The notes beneath the pieces were generated by a model. That model saw nothing but the letters and a program-made list of their open reading frames with translations, had not been told where the DNA came from and searched no databases. Source: Bacteroidales bacterium (GTDB lineage Bacteria; Bacteroidota; Bacteroidia; Bacteroidales; UBA932). From it: a DNA stretch of 57,289 nucleotides. The stretch lies in assembly GCA_028691975.1 (NCBI GenBank), contig JAQUYF010000005.1:1-57289 (forward strand), given 5' to 3'. Of this stretch, positions 25,093-33,412 are shown piece by piece. Both the position numbers and the translations under genes were made by a program. Within the stretch, counting starts at the first letter, position 1. Each line of letters opens with the position of its first letter.

Positions 25093-26487
25093 CTAAAACA
25101 GGGTTGGGTCTTTTTCGGCCGGCTCCGAAGAGTGGCCCGCGGCAGAAGTCGCAGTATCATTCGCAGGATCCGGTTTGGCAGCCGCAGGAGTGATGACAAG
25201 TGCATCCGCCACGATCTCGGCAACAGTCTTGATGGTGACTCCCAACTTGTAGGTATGGTTAAGTTGCATCAGCTGATCGACACAATTGTGGCAAGGGGTG
25301 ATGACAATCTTGGCTCCGGTAGCGCGAATCTGATTGGCCTTAATCTCTCCGATTTTAAGCCTGCGTTCATTATATTCACTCATTGCAAGTGCTCCTCCGC
25401 CTCCTCCGCAGCAGAAATTGTCATTTCCGTGAGGGGTCATTTCCACGAAGTTGGAGACACAGGACTTGACTACGAAGCGCATTTCCTGAAGTAAACCTCC
25501 GTTCCGAACGAGGTTGCACGGATCGTGCAGGGTGCAGAGAGTCGTGTTCAGACTCTTGTCCACTTTTATCCTGCCGCTGCGAATGTATTCGGCCATCAGT
25601 TCGAGGACTGTCTCCATCTCGAAGTCGTAAGGGTGTTTGATCAGGTTCGGACCCTCCCAGCGGGAAGCTCTCGAGCCGTGACCGCACTCTCCGAGGATGA
25701 GCTGTTTTGCACCCAGGTGGTGCACTTCATCATACAGATACTGTGCAATTTGCGCAGCATGCGCGTTATTGCCGCTGAAGTATCCGTAGTTGGTCACATC
25801 ATAATATTTGGAGGATAGTGTCCAGCTTTCGCCTGCGGCATAAAATACTTTCGCCATGGCGGAAATGGAGAGCGGGAAGAACTTCGGCTCTCGCGGGTTA
25901 AGCGTGTACATTATCTTCTTATCGTGCTGATCTACAGGAATATTGGCCTTTTCGTCATTCATCTCGTCCTGAAGCTCCTCTTCCATCCATTTCAGAGTGT
26001 CCAAAAACTCCTCTGTAGGGATAGCCATATTGTTGCCTGTATTGAGGGCGGCATCCACCGTTGCCTGAAGCGTTTTGGGCACAAGGCCCATTGCTGCAAG
26101 CATCTCTCTTCCTTTCTTAACGATATATGCCACATCCACTCCTATGGAGCAGTGCTTTACGCAGCGACCGCACATTGTACATCCTCCGTAGAGGCAGTCC
26201 ACCATCTCTTCAGCCATCTTCGCATCAAGATCTTTAGCTCTGAACAGGGCAGGAAAGTATTTCCCTTCAGGGGTAAAGTACCTTCGGTAAATGGAACTTA
26301 CAAGGTCCACTTTGCGCCCGGGAATGAATTTAGGATCCTTGTAAGCTATGTAATACATACAGGAAGTAGCGCAAAGTCCGCATTTTACGCAGGCATTAAG
26401 ATGGGTCTGAAACTTGCTGTCGGCAGCAAGAGTGGCTCTCATCACATCAAGAGCCGCTTTTCTCTGTTCTTTTGTTATATTGTCCAT
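25093..26487 (-). CDS. HdrD/DsrK-like iron-sulfur protein (CCG domains)
   Basis: The 464-residue protein has an N-terminal 2x[4Fe-4S] ferredoxin module: Cys33/36/39/43 (CVKCGLCATSC) and Cys103/106/109/113 (CTMCGRCVKHC). The C-terminal half has a complete CCG motif, with LHDPCN, FCCGGGGGA and the final TPCHNC (Cys399, Cys402). In HdrD and DsrK this CCG site binds a special [4Fe-4S] cluster that reduces disulfides. It sits 13 bp after the gene for a cytochrome-b-like subunit, matching HdrDE/DsrMK organisation. A low-complexity Pro/Ala-rich tail follows residue about 432. Substrate is most likely the DsrC encoded upstream. Confidence 0.9.
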   Translation of the reverse strand: MDNITKEQRKAALDVMRATLAADSKFQTHLNACVKCGLCATSCMYYIAYKDPKFIPGRKVDLVSSIYRRYFTPEGKYFPALFRAKDLDAKMAEEMVDCLYGGCTMCGRCVKHCSIGVDVAYIVKKGREMLAAMGLVPKTLQATVDAALNTGNNMAIPTEEFLDTLKWMEEELQDEMNDEKANIPVDQHDKKIMYTLNPREPKFFPLSISAMAKVFYAAGESWTLSSKYYDVTNYGYFSGNNAHAAQIAQYLYDEVHHLGAKQLILGECGHGSRASRWEGPNLIKHPYDFEMETVLELMAEYIRSGRIKVDKSLNTTLCTLHDPCNLVRNGGLLQEMRFVVKSCVSNFVEMTPHGNDNFCCGGGGGALAMSEYNERRLKIGEIKANQIRATGAKIVITPCHNCVDQLMQLNHTYKLGVTIKTVAEIVADALVITPAAAKPDPANDTATSAAGHSSEPAEKDPTLF

Positions 26488-26500
26488 ATCCGTGCCGAAT

Positions 26501-27160
26501 TTACGCCTTCTTAGGAGGCCAGGTATTGCGCCATCCGTAGAAGAATCCTAAGTGACAGCGTGCCGAAAAGTAGTAAAGCAGGTGTCTGATTTTACCAAGA
26601 GGCATCCAGAAAAAGAGCACTGCTGCCACAATAAAATAGACATTCAGCAAAACGGATGCGTGGGCCGCAAGAGGTCCGGCCTGCGAGAGCATTAGCAACA
26701 GCCCTGCTATCTGAAAGAGTGTACAGATGCCGTTGGAAAAGTAGTCATCGAAACAGGAGAGGGAACGTAAATTTTTGCTGAAAGCACGCTTAACAAAAAT
26801 AGAAAAGCCGCATATTGAGCTGATTGTCAGGCATGCGGCTAAGATCCACGCTAAAATTGCAGGAGTGTATAAGTTACAACAGCAACAGATTATCACCCAA
26901 ACAAACATCAGCAGTGAGAGAAAATTGCCCAAATGGAAAATGATGCCGGCAGTGTAGGTCGGAAGGTGCATATATGCAGATTCCTTAGCGTTAGGCATCA
27001 TCGCTCCGGTGTTGGAGTAGAGAATACCCTTGGCGGTGTTGCCCGACTTCTGGGAGAGGTCTTCAGGCTTGCCTTTCCTTATCAGTGTGAGAAGATAAGA
27101 TAAAAACAGCACAAAGCACCATACAAGTGCTACAATTGATATCCAAGCAGTTACTGTCAT
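26501..27160 (-). CDS. Cytochrome-b-like membrane subunit (HdrE/DsrM/NarI-like)
   Basis: The 219-residue protein has about five to six hydrophobic helices and His residues placed as in the b-haem subunits of nitrate reductase gamma and HdrE. Two are in the stretch AYMHLPTYTAGIIFHLGNF (His65, His76). The C-terminal signature PLGKIRHLLYYFSARCHLGFF is typical of the family. It would anchor the iron-sulfur partner to the membrane and take electrons from menaquinol. It is 18 bp after dsrC and 13 bp before the HdrD-like gene. DsrM proteins are often larger; this is at the small end, so both haems need not be present. Confidence 0.82.
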   Translation of the reverse strand: MTVTAWISIVALVWCFVLFLSYLLTLIRKGKPEDLSQKSGNTAKGILYSNTGAMMPNAKESAYMHLPTYTAGIIFHLGNFLSLLMFVWVIICCCCNLYTPAILAWILAACLTISSICGFSIFVKRAFSKNLRSLSCFDDYFSNGICTLFQIAGLLLMLSQAGPLAAHASVLLNVYFIVAAVLFFWMPLGKIRHLLYYFSARCHLGFFYGWRNTWPPKKA

Positions 27161-27178
27161 GATATTGGAGCGTGCTGG

Positions 27179-27481
27179 TTATACGCAACCGTCAGGCTTT
27201 GGAAGACCGGCAATACGGCAGGCTCCACGCGCCGGTCCCAAAGGAAATAACTCATATATCTCTCTGAGCTTCAGACCTGTCTCCTGGCAAATAGTTCTTA
27301 CCATTGGAGCATTTCCCTTCTCTTCAAAATTTTTACGAATGACTCTGACAACGGCCCAGTGCTTATCGGTCATTTCTCCTATGCCGTCAGCCTCTGCAAA
27401 CACCTTTGCCACTTCGTCGTTCCATAATGCGGGATTGGTAAGGAACCCATCACCATCTACTTCAAAATCTTTTATATCCAT
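27179..27481 (-). CDS. dsrC: DsrC/TusE-family sulfur-carrier protein
   Basis: The 100-residue protein matches DsrC/TusE in length and in the C-terminal arm, which reads GACRIAGLPKPDGCV. It contains both cysteines of true DsrC: the penultimate Cys99 and Cys88, eleven residues earlier. TusE-type proteins usually have only the penultimate Cys, so this one should be able to form the intramolecular disulfide or trisulfide used in DsrC electron transfer. It starts an operon with a membrane cytochrome-like subunit, an HdrD/DsrK-like reductase and a cysteine desulfurase. DsrAB sulfite reductase is not in the window. Confidence 0.9.
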   Translation of the reverse strand: MDIKDFEVDGDGFLTNPALWNDEVAKVFAEADGIGEMTDKHWAVVRVIRKNFEEKGNAPMVRTICQETGLKLREIYELFPLGPARGACRIAGLPKPDGCV

Positions 27482-27574
27482 GCTTTTTTAATTTTAATTT
27501 AACTTTCGAAGGTAGGCATTATCTTTCATTTTCAAATAAAAAAAGTGTATGTGGAAGGTATGAGTTAAAAATAC

Positions 27575-27582
27575 TACATTTG
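27575..27582 (+). promoter_or_regulatory. -7 element for recQ
   Basis: TACATTTG fits TAnnTTTG, 34 bp before the ATG at 27617. No clear -33 TTG was found. Confidence 0.4.
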
Positions 27583-27616
27583 TAGAATGAAACCGAATAT
27601 AATACTTTTCGTATAG

Positions 27617-29503
27617 ATGAAAGAGATGAAGGAGAAGCAAGAGATGAAAGAGGTATTGCAGCAATATTGGGGATACGACTCTTTTCGCCCGATGCAGGAG
27701 GAGATAATATGCTCTGCGCTTGACGGGAAAGATACTTTGGCCATTTTGCCTACAGGCGGAGGAAAGTCTGTATGCTTTCAGGTACCGGCTATGATGCGGG
27801 AGGGAATATGTCTCGTAGTCTCGCCGCTTATTGCGCTGATGAAAGATCAGGTACGGTCGCTCAATGAGAAAGGCATCAAGGCTTTGGCCATATATTCCGG
27901 TATGTCCTATCGGGAAATAGATATCGCTTTGGACAATGCTGTCTATGGCGATTACAAGTTTCTGTATCTCTCCCCGGAAAGACTCAGGACAGATTTGTTT
28001 AAGTTCAGGGTTACCAAGATGTCTGTAAGCTATATTGTTGTAGATGAGGCGCACTGTATCTCACAATGGGGGTACGATTTCAGGCCTGATTACCTTGAGA
28101 TAGCTGCCGTTAGATCAATATTGCGCAGTTCGTGGAGTGACAGGGTACCTGTAATAGCTCTGACTGCTACCGCCACAACCGTTGTGGCAAATGATGTGAT
28201 GGAAAAGCTTCTGTTTGAGAAGCCTAATCTGTTGCGCAGCGGATTTGAACGTCCAAACCTCTCCTATATTTGCCGTAAGGTAGAGGATAAACTCGGATAC
28301 CTATTGAAAATATGCAACAGTGTCTCCGGCAGTGGGATAGTATATGTCGGAAAACGGAAAACAGCAGAGGATGTGGCTGCTTTTCTTATAAGTCAAGGTG
28401 TTGATGCTCAGGCTTATCATGCCGGTATGGGCAGAGATGTGCGCTCTCTGATCCAGGATAAATGGCAGAAGGGTGCAACTCGCGTAATTGTCTCTACCAA
28501 TGCCTTCGGCATGGGAATCGACAAGCCTGATGTGCGTTTTGTGTGCAACTATGACCTGCCGGACTCAATCGAAACTTATTTCCAGGAGGCCGGAAGGGCC
28601 GGGAGGGATAGAAAGGAGTCGTATTCGGTGATGCTCTGGAATGAATCGGAGGTGGCGCGACTGAGGCAGGTAGTGAAAGTCACCTATCCGCCACTTGAAT
28701 ATATTAAGGATGTATATCAAAGGGTGTTTAATTACCTGGATTTTCCTTACGAATCGGCGAAAGGTATGAGCATCAAGTTTGATATGGAAAAGTTTGCGAA
28801 GGAGTATAAATTACACGCTGTAACTGCTTATTATGCAATTAAATATATTGATGCTTCAGGCTATTGGACATTGACTGAGGAGCTGGAGATTCCCGCCAAG
28901 GTGCTGTTTATTGTTCGAAGGGATGATCTTTATCACATTAGGTTCAGATCGGCAAATGTGGATGCTTTTCTCAAAGTGCTGCTGCGGCTTTATACCGGCT
29001 TGTTTTCTGATTATGTGGCTATAGATGAGCAGTTTATAGCTAATAATTGTGGATGTTCCGTGGCCTCTGTCAAGGATAACTTGATGTATTTATCCCAAAT
29101 ACAGGTGATTAAATATATTCCTAAGATTAAATCACCAATGCTCAATATTCATTATGAGAGACTTACGCCTGAAAATCTGAGGCTTCCTCTCTCTGAATAC
29201 GAGACTCGTGTCAGCCGTTTGACCGAGAGGGTTGATGCCATGATAGACTTTGTGCAGGATGAAAGTGAGTGCAGAAGTGTCAGGCTGCTGAGGTACTTTG
29301 GTCAGGATCAGTCTGAGCCTTGCGGCAAATGCGATGTATGCATGGCGCACAGGAAGATCGGGGCCGGTGGCTCTCCACAGCAATATTTAGAGAATCTTCT
29401 GACCGAGTGTGGCGGTGACAGATATAAAGCTGCCCTTGTTTTGCGTGAGCGTTGCAAGAGCAAGGAAGAATTCGATTTTCTGATAGAACTTTTGAGAGAG
29501 TAA
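27617..29503 (+). CDS. recQ: ATP-dependent DNA helicase, RecQ family
   Basis: The 628-residue helicase has the RecQ core: the Q-motif region YWGYDSFRPMQ, Walker A LPTGGGKS, the DEAH box VVDEAHCISQWG, STNAFGMGIDKPDVRF and QEAGRAGRD. After the core a region of about 200 residues with winged-helix-like features precedes a zinc motif with CRSVRLLRYFGQ and CGKCDVC near the C-terminus. E. coli RecQ has the zinc site before the winged helix and an HRDC domain at the end. Here the zinc site is late and no HRDC is seen. This organisation is, I believe, common among Bacteroidetes RecQ proteins. It unwinds DNA in repair and recombination. Confidence 0.92.
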   Translation: MKEMKEKQEMKEVLQQYWGYDSFRPMQEEIICSALDGKDTLAILPTGGGKSVCFQVPAMMREGICLVVSPLIALMKDQVRSLNEKGIKALAIYSGMSYREIDIALDNAVYGDYKFLYLSPERLRTDLFKFRVTKMSVSYIVVDEAHCISQWGYDFRPDYLEIAAVRSILRSSWSDRVPVIALTATATTVVANDVMEKLLFEKPNLLRSGFERPNLSYICRKVEDKLGYLLKICNSVSGSGIVYVGKRKTAEDVAAFLISQGVDAQAYHAGMGRDVRSLIQDKWQKGATRVIVSTNAFGMGIDKPDVRFVCNYDLPDSIETYFQEAGRAGRDRKESYSVMLWNESEVARLRQVVKVTYPPLEYIKDVYQRVFNYLDFPYESAKGMSIKFDMEKFAKEYKLHAVTAYYAIKYIDASGYWTLTEELEIPAKVLFIVRRDDLYHIRFRSANVDAFLKVLLRLYTGLFSDYVAIDEQFIANNCGCSVASVKDNLMYLSQIQVIKYIPKIKSPMLNIHYERLTPENLRLPLSEYETRVSRLTERVDAMIDFVQDESECRSVRLLRYFGQDQSEPCGKCDVCMAHRKIGAGGSPQQYLENLLTECGGDRYKAALVLRERCKSKEEFDFLIELLRE

Positions 29504-29504
29504 T

Positions 29505-29537
29505 TTTGCGAATAGCTGTATAGATAATCTACCTTTG
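29505..29537 (+). promoter_or_regulatory. Promoter of the alpha/beta-hydrolase gene
   Basis: TTTG (29505-29508) is followed after 21 bp by TACCTTTG (29530-29537), fitting the Bacteroidetes consensus. The start codon is 20 bp downstream. Confidence 0.6.
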
Positions 29538-29557
29538 CGCCTGAAATAATTGAAACT

Positions 29558-30487
29558 ATGAAAAGAAAACATACTGTAAAGCGCATTGTCATCCGGAGTC
29601 TTGTGATACTTGCTGCCGTATTTGTCATTATTGAGTTTACAATATCTATTCTTGTAACTCATTCTATGCTTGATAATAAAGTTACCTATTCAACAATTTG
29701 GAGTGCTGAAGATTTCGATCTTCCGACTCCGGATACTCTTCATCTGATAGCTTCAGACGGCTTGGCACTCACGGCTTATGCAGTCTCGCCAGTCTCTCCA
29801 AAGGCTGTAATCATTTGTTTGACAGGGATTAATAAGCCGTCAGTTACGTGCTATTGGGGCCATGCCAAAATGTTTTATGATGCAGGATATGCTTCAGTGC
29901 TTTTGGATGTTCGCGGACACGGACTGAGTGACGGCAACCGCATTTGCGCAGGCTATCAGGAGACTCGTGACGTTCAGGCGGTTACTGACTATCTTGATGC
30001 TTCTTCACAATTTGCCGGTGTCTCGATTATTGCGATGGGCATTTCGATGGGAGCAGGTATTGCAATCAACTCAGCTGCTGTAAATCAGGACATTGATGCT
30101 ATTGTCTCGATATCCTCTTATTCTTCATTAGAGGATATGTTTGCCGAATTTATGTCTGCGCAGGCACCTGCACCACTGACGGCATGCATCAAACCTTTTG
30201 TTCAAATTACATCACTATGTAAATATGGTGTCAATCCGTGGAAAGTGCGTCCTGTTCATGCGATACGCTCTCTTGGTTCTCGTCCGATTTTGCTGATGCA
30301 TACCAAACAGGACTCTAATGTATCTTTTGCCAATTTTGAACGTATTATGAAAAATGCTCCCGAACAGGCTCAAACTATGGTTAGAGATGTTGATGAGCAC
30401 TTTTTCATCAAGACTTTCACTGATCCGCAGGTAGATAGTGTTTATTGCACTGCGCTTATGAACTTTATTGGCAAAGTTGCCGGGTAG
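29558..30487 (+). CDS. Membrane-anchored alpha/beta hydrolase
   Basis: The 309-residue protein has an N-terminal membrane helix (about residues 10-32) followed by an alpha/beta-hydrolase fold. Seen motifs are DVRGHGLSDG (oxyanion strand), the nucleophile elbow GISMGAG (Ser), and a late DVDEHFF segment holding the likely catalytic His. Substrate cannot be read; esterase or serine peptidase activity in the envelope is plausible. It has its own promoter and no operon partner. It ends just before a GGTAGCCCGGTAGCTC-type block. Confidence 0.82.
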   Translation: MKRKHTVKRIVIRSLVILAAVFVIIEFTISILVTHSMLDNKVTYSTIWSAEDFDLPTPDTLHLIASDGLALTAYAVSPVSPKAVIICLTGINKPSVTCYWGHAKMFYDAGYASVLLDVRGHGLSDGNRICAGYQETRDVQAVTDYLDASSQFAGVSIIAMGISMGAGIAINSAAVNQDIDAIVSISSYSSLEDMFAEFMSAQAPAPLTACIKPFVQITSLCKYGVNPWKVRPVHAIRSLGSRPILLMHTKQDSNVSFANFERIMKNAPEQAQTMVRDVDEHFFIKTFTDPQVDSVYCTALMNFIGKVAG

Positions 30488-30532
30488 CTCAGTGGCCAGG
30501 TAGCCCGGTAGCTCCGTAGCCCGGTAGCTGCA
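30484..30532. repeat. GGTAGCCCGGTAGCTC microrepeat
   Basis: Three imperfect copies of a 15-17 bp unit overlap the stop codon of the hydrolase gene. The rest of the 30488-30820 spacer has no gene that I can support; its second half is AT-rich. Confidence 0.55.
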
Positions 30533-30820
30533 TCCGTGTTCGGGCTTGGCCTTTAACGTGGCCAACAGCATAAAATCCACCGCCGCGGCCGTGCTGAGTC
30601 GTATTTGCTGACTCGCAGGAATGGTAATTGTGTGGTGGAAATCATGCTCTGATGTTATTTTATTTTACACTGTGTGTCAAATAATCATACAATCTCAATA
30701 ATTATTAGAAGATGTAATATATTAATATTTAGAGTGTTACGTGTTGTGGCATTAATTTGGTACACGTCTCTTCGAATTAATGTATGTAACAAGAAAATAT
30801 AATTATTAAATACTTAAGAC
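30488..30820. other. Intergenic spacer
   Basis: Apart from the microrepeat at its left end and a GC-rich stretch near 30575-30600, nothing is recognised. It presumably holds the promoter of the permease gene, but no exact TAnnTTTG element was seen. Confidence 0.5.
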
Positions 30821-32104
30821 ATGCTTTCATTTATGCGGTTTCTGCAGAGAAACAAACTTTACACTTTTATCGAATTATTTGGAATGATTCTTTCGTTGGC
30901 TTTTGTCATTCTTATTTTTGTCTATTCTACACAGGAATTGACTGTTCCTAAGGATCAGAAAGATGTAAATCGGATATACGCACTTGGTTCGGGCAGTTAT
31001 ATGGGAATGACATATTCAACGGCAGAACATGTTTGTCCGCAGATACCGGAGATTGAAGATTATACCCGTATTGCTTGGACAGATAGAGATGTGGTTGTAG
31101 GGGATTCTTATTTTGCAACTCGCGCAGCGGCTGTTGATGATGATTTTTTGCAATTCTTTGCATTCAATATGTTGGAAGGGGATGCGACTTCGGTACTTAG
31201 TTCGTCACAAAATGTGATAATTTCAAAGCAATTTGCAAATGCCGCCTTTGGTGGAGATGCAATTGGAAAGCCATTAAGCGTTATTTATGGTGGTGAGAAA
31301 GTTGAATTAATCGTTGGGGGAGTCATGGATGATTTCAAAAATACGATTTTTCAACCTACCGATATTATTTTCAGCATAGAACATCCTGTACTCTACTCGG
31401 AAATGGCAATAGGAGATCCGTTAGACCATTGGGGCAGTACGGATATTTTTGTAAAAATTGTAGAAGGCAGTGATAGAAAAGTGATAGAAGATAAGGTGTT
31501 AAAGCAATATGAGGCACTTTGGCCAAACTATGGAAGTTTCATCAAAGGTGTTTCGATGACGAGAATGGATGAGATATATTTCTCCGAACTAAATAGCCAG
31601 TACCGTCATGGAAATAAGCGAATGGTGTGGAACTTGCTCATGGTAGGTTTTGTATTGCTGATTTCTGCTGTGCTTAATTATCTCAATCTCTCTGTTGCAC
31701 AGTCCGGTAAAAGGGCAAGGGAGATGGCGATGCGCAGGATGCTCGGATCTTCTAAGTTTGCTATCTTAGTCAGGTATTTTCTGGAATCGCTTTGCTTTTG
31801 CGCAATCAGTTTCTCTGTTGCCTTTCTGGTGGCTCTGTCGCTAAAAGGGAGTGCGTCATCTATTTTAGGCGTGTCACTTTCGTTAATTCCGGATATTAAG
31901 TTGTTGCTTATGTATATTGTTATGCTTGTGGTTATAGCAGTTGTTGCCGGTGGAATACAGTATCTTTTGGTATCAAAAATAAAGGCAATAGATGTCGTCA
32001 AGGGGGAGTTTGCCCTGCGGAGCAAAAATGTGTTTACAAAAATATTCATCATAATCCAAAGCAGCATTTGTATTGTGCTTTTGACTATGGCATTTACAAT
32101 GTAA
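30821..32104 (+). CDS. FtsX/MacB-like permease, N-terminal half, ended by an in-frame TAA
   Basis: This frame encodes 427 residues of an ABC-type FtsX/MacB permease: an N-terminal membrane helix, a large extracytoplasmic (MacB_PCD-like) domain, then three membrane helices starting near NLLMVGFVLLISAVLNYLNLSV and containing the REMAMRRMLGSSK coupling segment. It stops at TAA (32102-32104). The same frame continues without a gap as AAA CAG ATG AAT and gives the second half of the same family (32111-33145). Bacteroidetes permeases of this type are single proteins of about 775-800 residues, which the joined frame would be (773 sense codons). A nonsense mutation or sequencing error is likely. No ATPase gene is adjacent. 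Confidence 0.85.
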   Translation: MLSFMRFLQRNKLYTFIELFGMILSLAFVILIFVYSTQELTVPKDQKDVNRIYALGSGSYMGMTYSTAEHVCPQIPEIEDYTRIAWTDRDVVVGDSYFATRAAAVDDDFLQFFAFNMLEGDATSVLSSSQNVIISKQFANAAFGGDAIGKPLSVIYGGEKVELIVGGVMDDFKNTIFQPTDIIFSIEHPVLYSEMAIGDPLDHWGSTDIFVKIVEGSDRKVIEDKVLKQYEALWPNYGSFIKGVSMTRMDEIYFSELNSQYRHGNKRMVWNLLMVGFVLLISAVLNYLNLSVAQSGKRAREMAMRRMLGSSKFAILVRYFLESLCFCAISFSVAFLVALSLKGSASSILGVSLSLIPDIKLLLMYIVMLVVIAVVAGGIQYLLVSKIKAIDVVKGEFALRSKNVFTKIFIIIQSSICIVLLTMAFTM

Positions 32105-32110
32105 AAACAG

Positions 32111-33145
32111 ATGAATTATCTAAAGAATAGACCCCGCGGTTACAATTATGATAATATGATATTTATTGGCGTTCACTCTTTTAATGACAGAAACTCTTTC
32201 AATCTTTTGTTAGATGAACTTCGGAAACTACCTTTTGTCAAGAGTGCCGGAATAAGTAATGGAACTCCCGGTGGGTATTCCGGTGGACAATTTTTAACCC
32301 TTGCTGACGGCTCGGAGATGGTGATGCGTGTTGTGAAGGTAGATTCCACATGCTTTAATATGTATGGATTCAAAGTAGTCAGTACGTTTGAAGATGCAAT
32401 ACCTGGATCTGCTTTTTATACTCAAGAGGGAATAAATGCAGTGGGAGGTGTCGATGCAGCTCGCTCCATGGACAGGCTGCCTTGTTGTGGAATAATAGAA
32501 CCGTTTAAGTACGGAAGTGCCCTGTATAACGATCCTGCTGCGTATGATTATCGAGTACTTTCCGCAGTTCAGATTATTCCCAATACTCTCAATTGGATGT
32601 ATGGCATAATGGTTCTGACGGATGGAGATTACTCTGATGCGGTAGCAGAAATAGATAAGATGTGGAAAGAGAAGAGAGAGGAATTTACCTCAAATCCTGC
32701 TCCAATAGAGATTACTCCGTTCAAAGATATGATATATGGGGACCTTGAGGGACCGCGCAATACACTTATGCTGATTTTCACATTTATGATTGTGGCCATT
32801 ATAATCTCATTAATGGGACTATTTGCAATGTGCAGTTACTTTACAGGTCAAAATGCTAAAAACATTGCCATTAACAGGGTTTATGGTGCCCAAATACGGG
32901 ATGTAGTAATACAGTATTCTAAGTCGTTTTTATGGCCGATACTTGTGTCAATAGTTGTTGCCGTTCCTGTAGCTATTTATTTTATGGACAGGTACTTGAA
33001 TACAAATCCTGACCGGATATCAATTCCGTACGAGCTACTTGTTATTGCTGTGCTAATATCTTTGGTATTTTCAATGATGGTCATTGTTGGGCAGATGTTG
33101 GATGCTGCTACCGACGATCCTGTTAAAAGTCTAAAAAAGAATTAA
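32111..33145 (+). CDS. FtsX/MacB-like permease, C-terminal half after in-frame TAA
   Basis: This 344-residue continuation starts MNYLKNRPRGYNYDNMI, which in intact family members is an internal sequence just after a membrane helix, not a protein start. It contains a second extracytoplasmic domain, then helices around residues 220-240, 270-290 and 310-330. The INRVYGAQIRDVV segment is a second coupling region, and the frame ends DDPVKSLKKN. It is in the same reading frame as the upstream half with only TAA AAA CAG between them, so a single base change would restore one protein. Independent translation from 32111 is possible, but the half-transporter alone would probably not function. Confidence 0.82.
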   Translation: MNYLKNRPRGYNYDNMIFIGVHSFNDRNSFNLLLDELRKLPFVKSAGISNGTPGGYSGGQFLTLADGSEMVMRVVKVDSTCFNMYGFKVVSTFEDAIPGSAFYTQEGINAVGGVDAARSMDRLPCCGIIEPFKYGSALYNDPAAYDYRVLSAVQIIPNTLNWMYGIMVLTDGDYSDAVAEIDKMWKEKREEFTSNPAPIEITPFKDMIYGDLEGPRNTLMLIFTFMIVAIIISLMGLFAMCSYFTGQNAKNIAINRVYGAQIRDVVIQYSKSFLWPILVSIVVAVPVAIYFMDRYLNTNPDRISIPYELLVIAVLISLVFSMMVIVGQMLDAATDDPVKSLKKN

Positions 33146-33412
33146 CGGAGCTAAGGTCAGGCCTTGCATATTAGTGATGTACCATAGCCATGATAATCTT
33201 TTGTGGCATCTATGCTTATGTGTAGAGAGAGAATTAAAATGTGGGATGATAATCAAAGTTGTGGTGCGATGTTGCAGCATTTCTGGATGGGCTTGCGTGT
33301 GCGCAAATAGTGTAGCAACGTGATAATGCCGGCGATGTTGCCGCACCCTCAAGTGTTTTCTACGCTGCAATTGTCTGTATGTTAGTACATTGAGCTTGTT
33401 CGTTAAGTTCAA

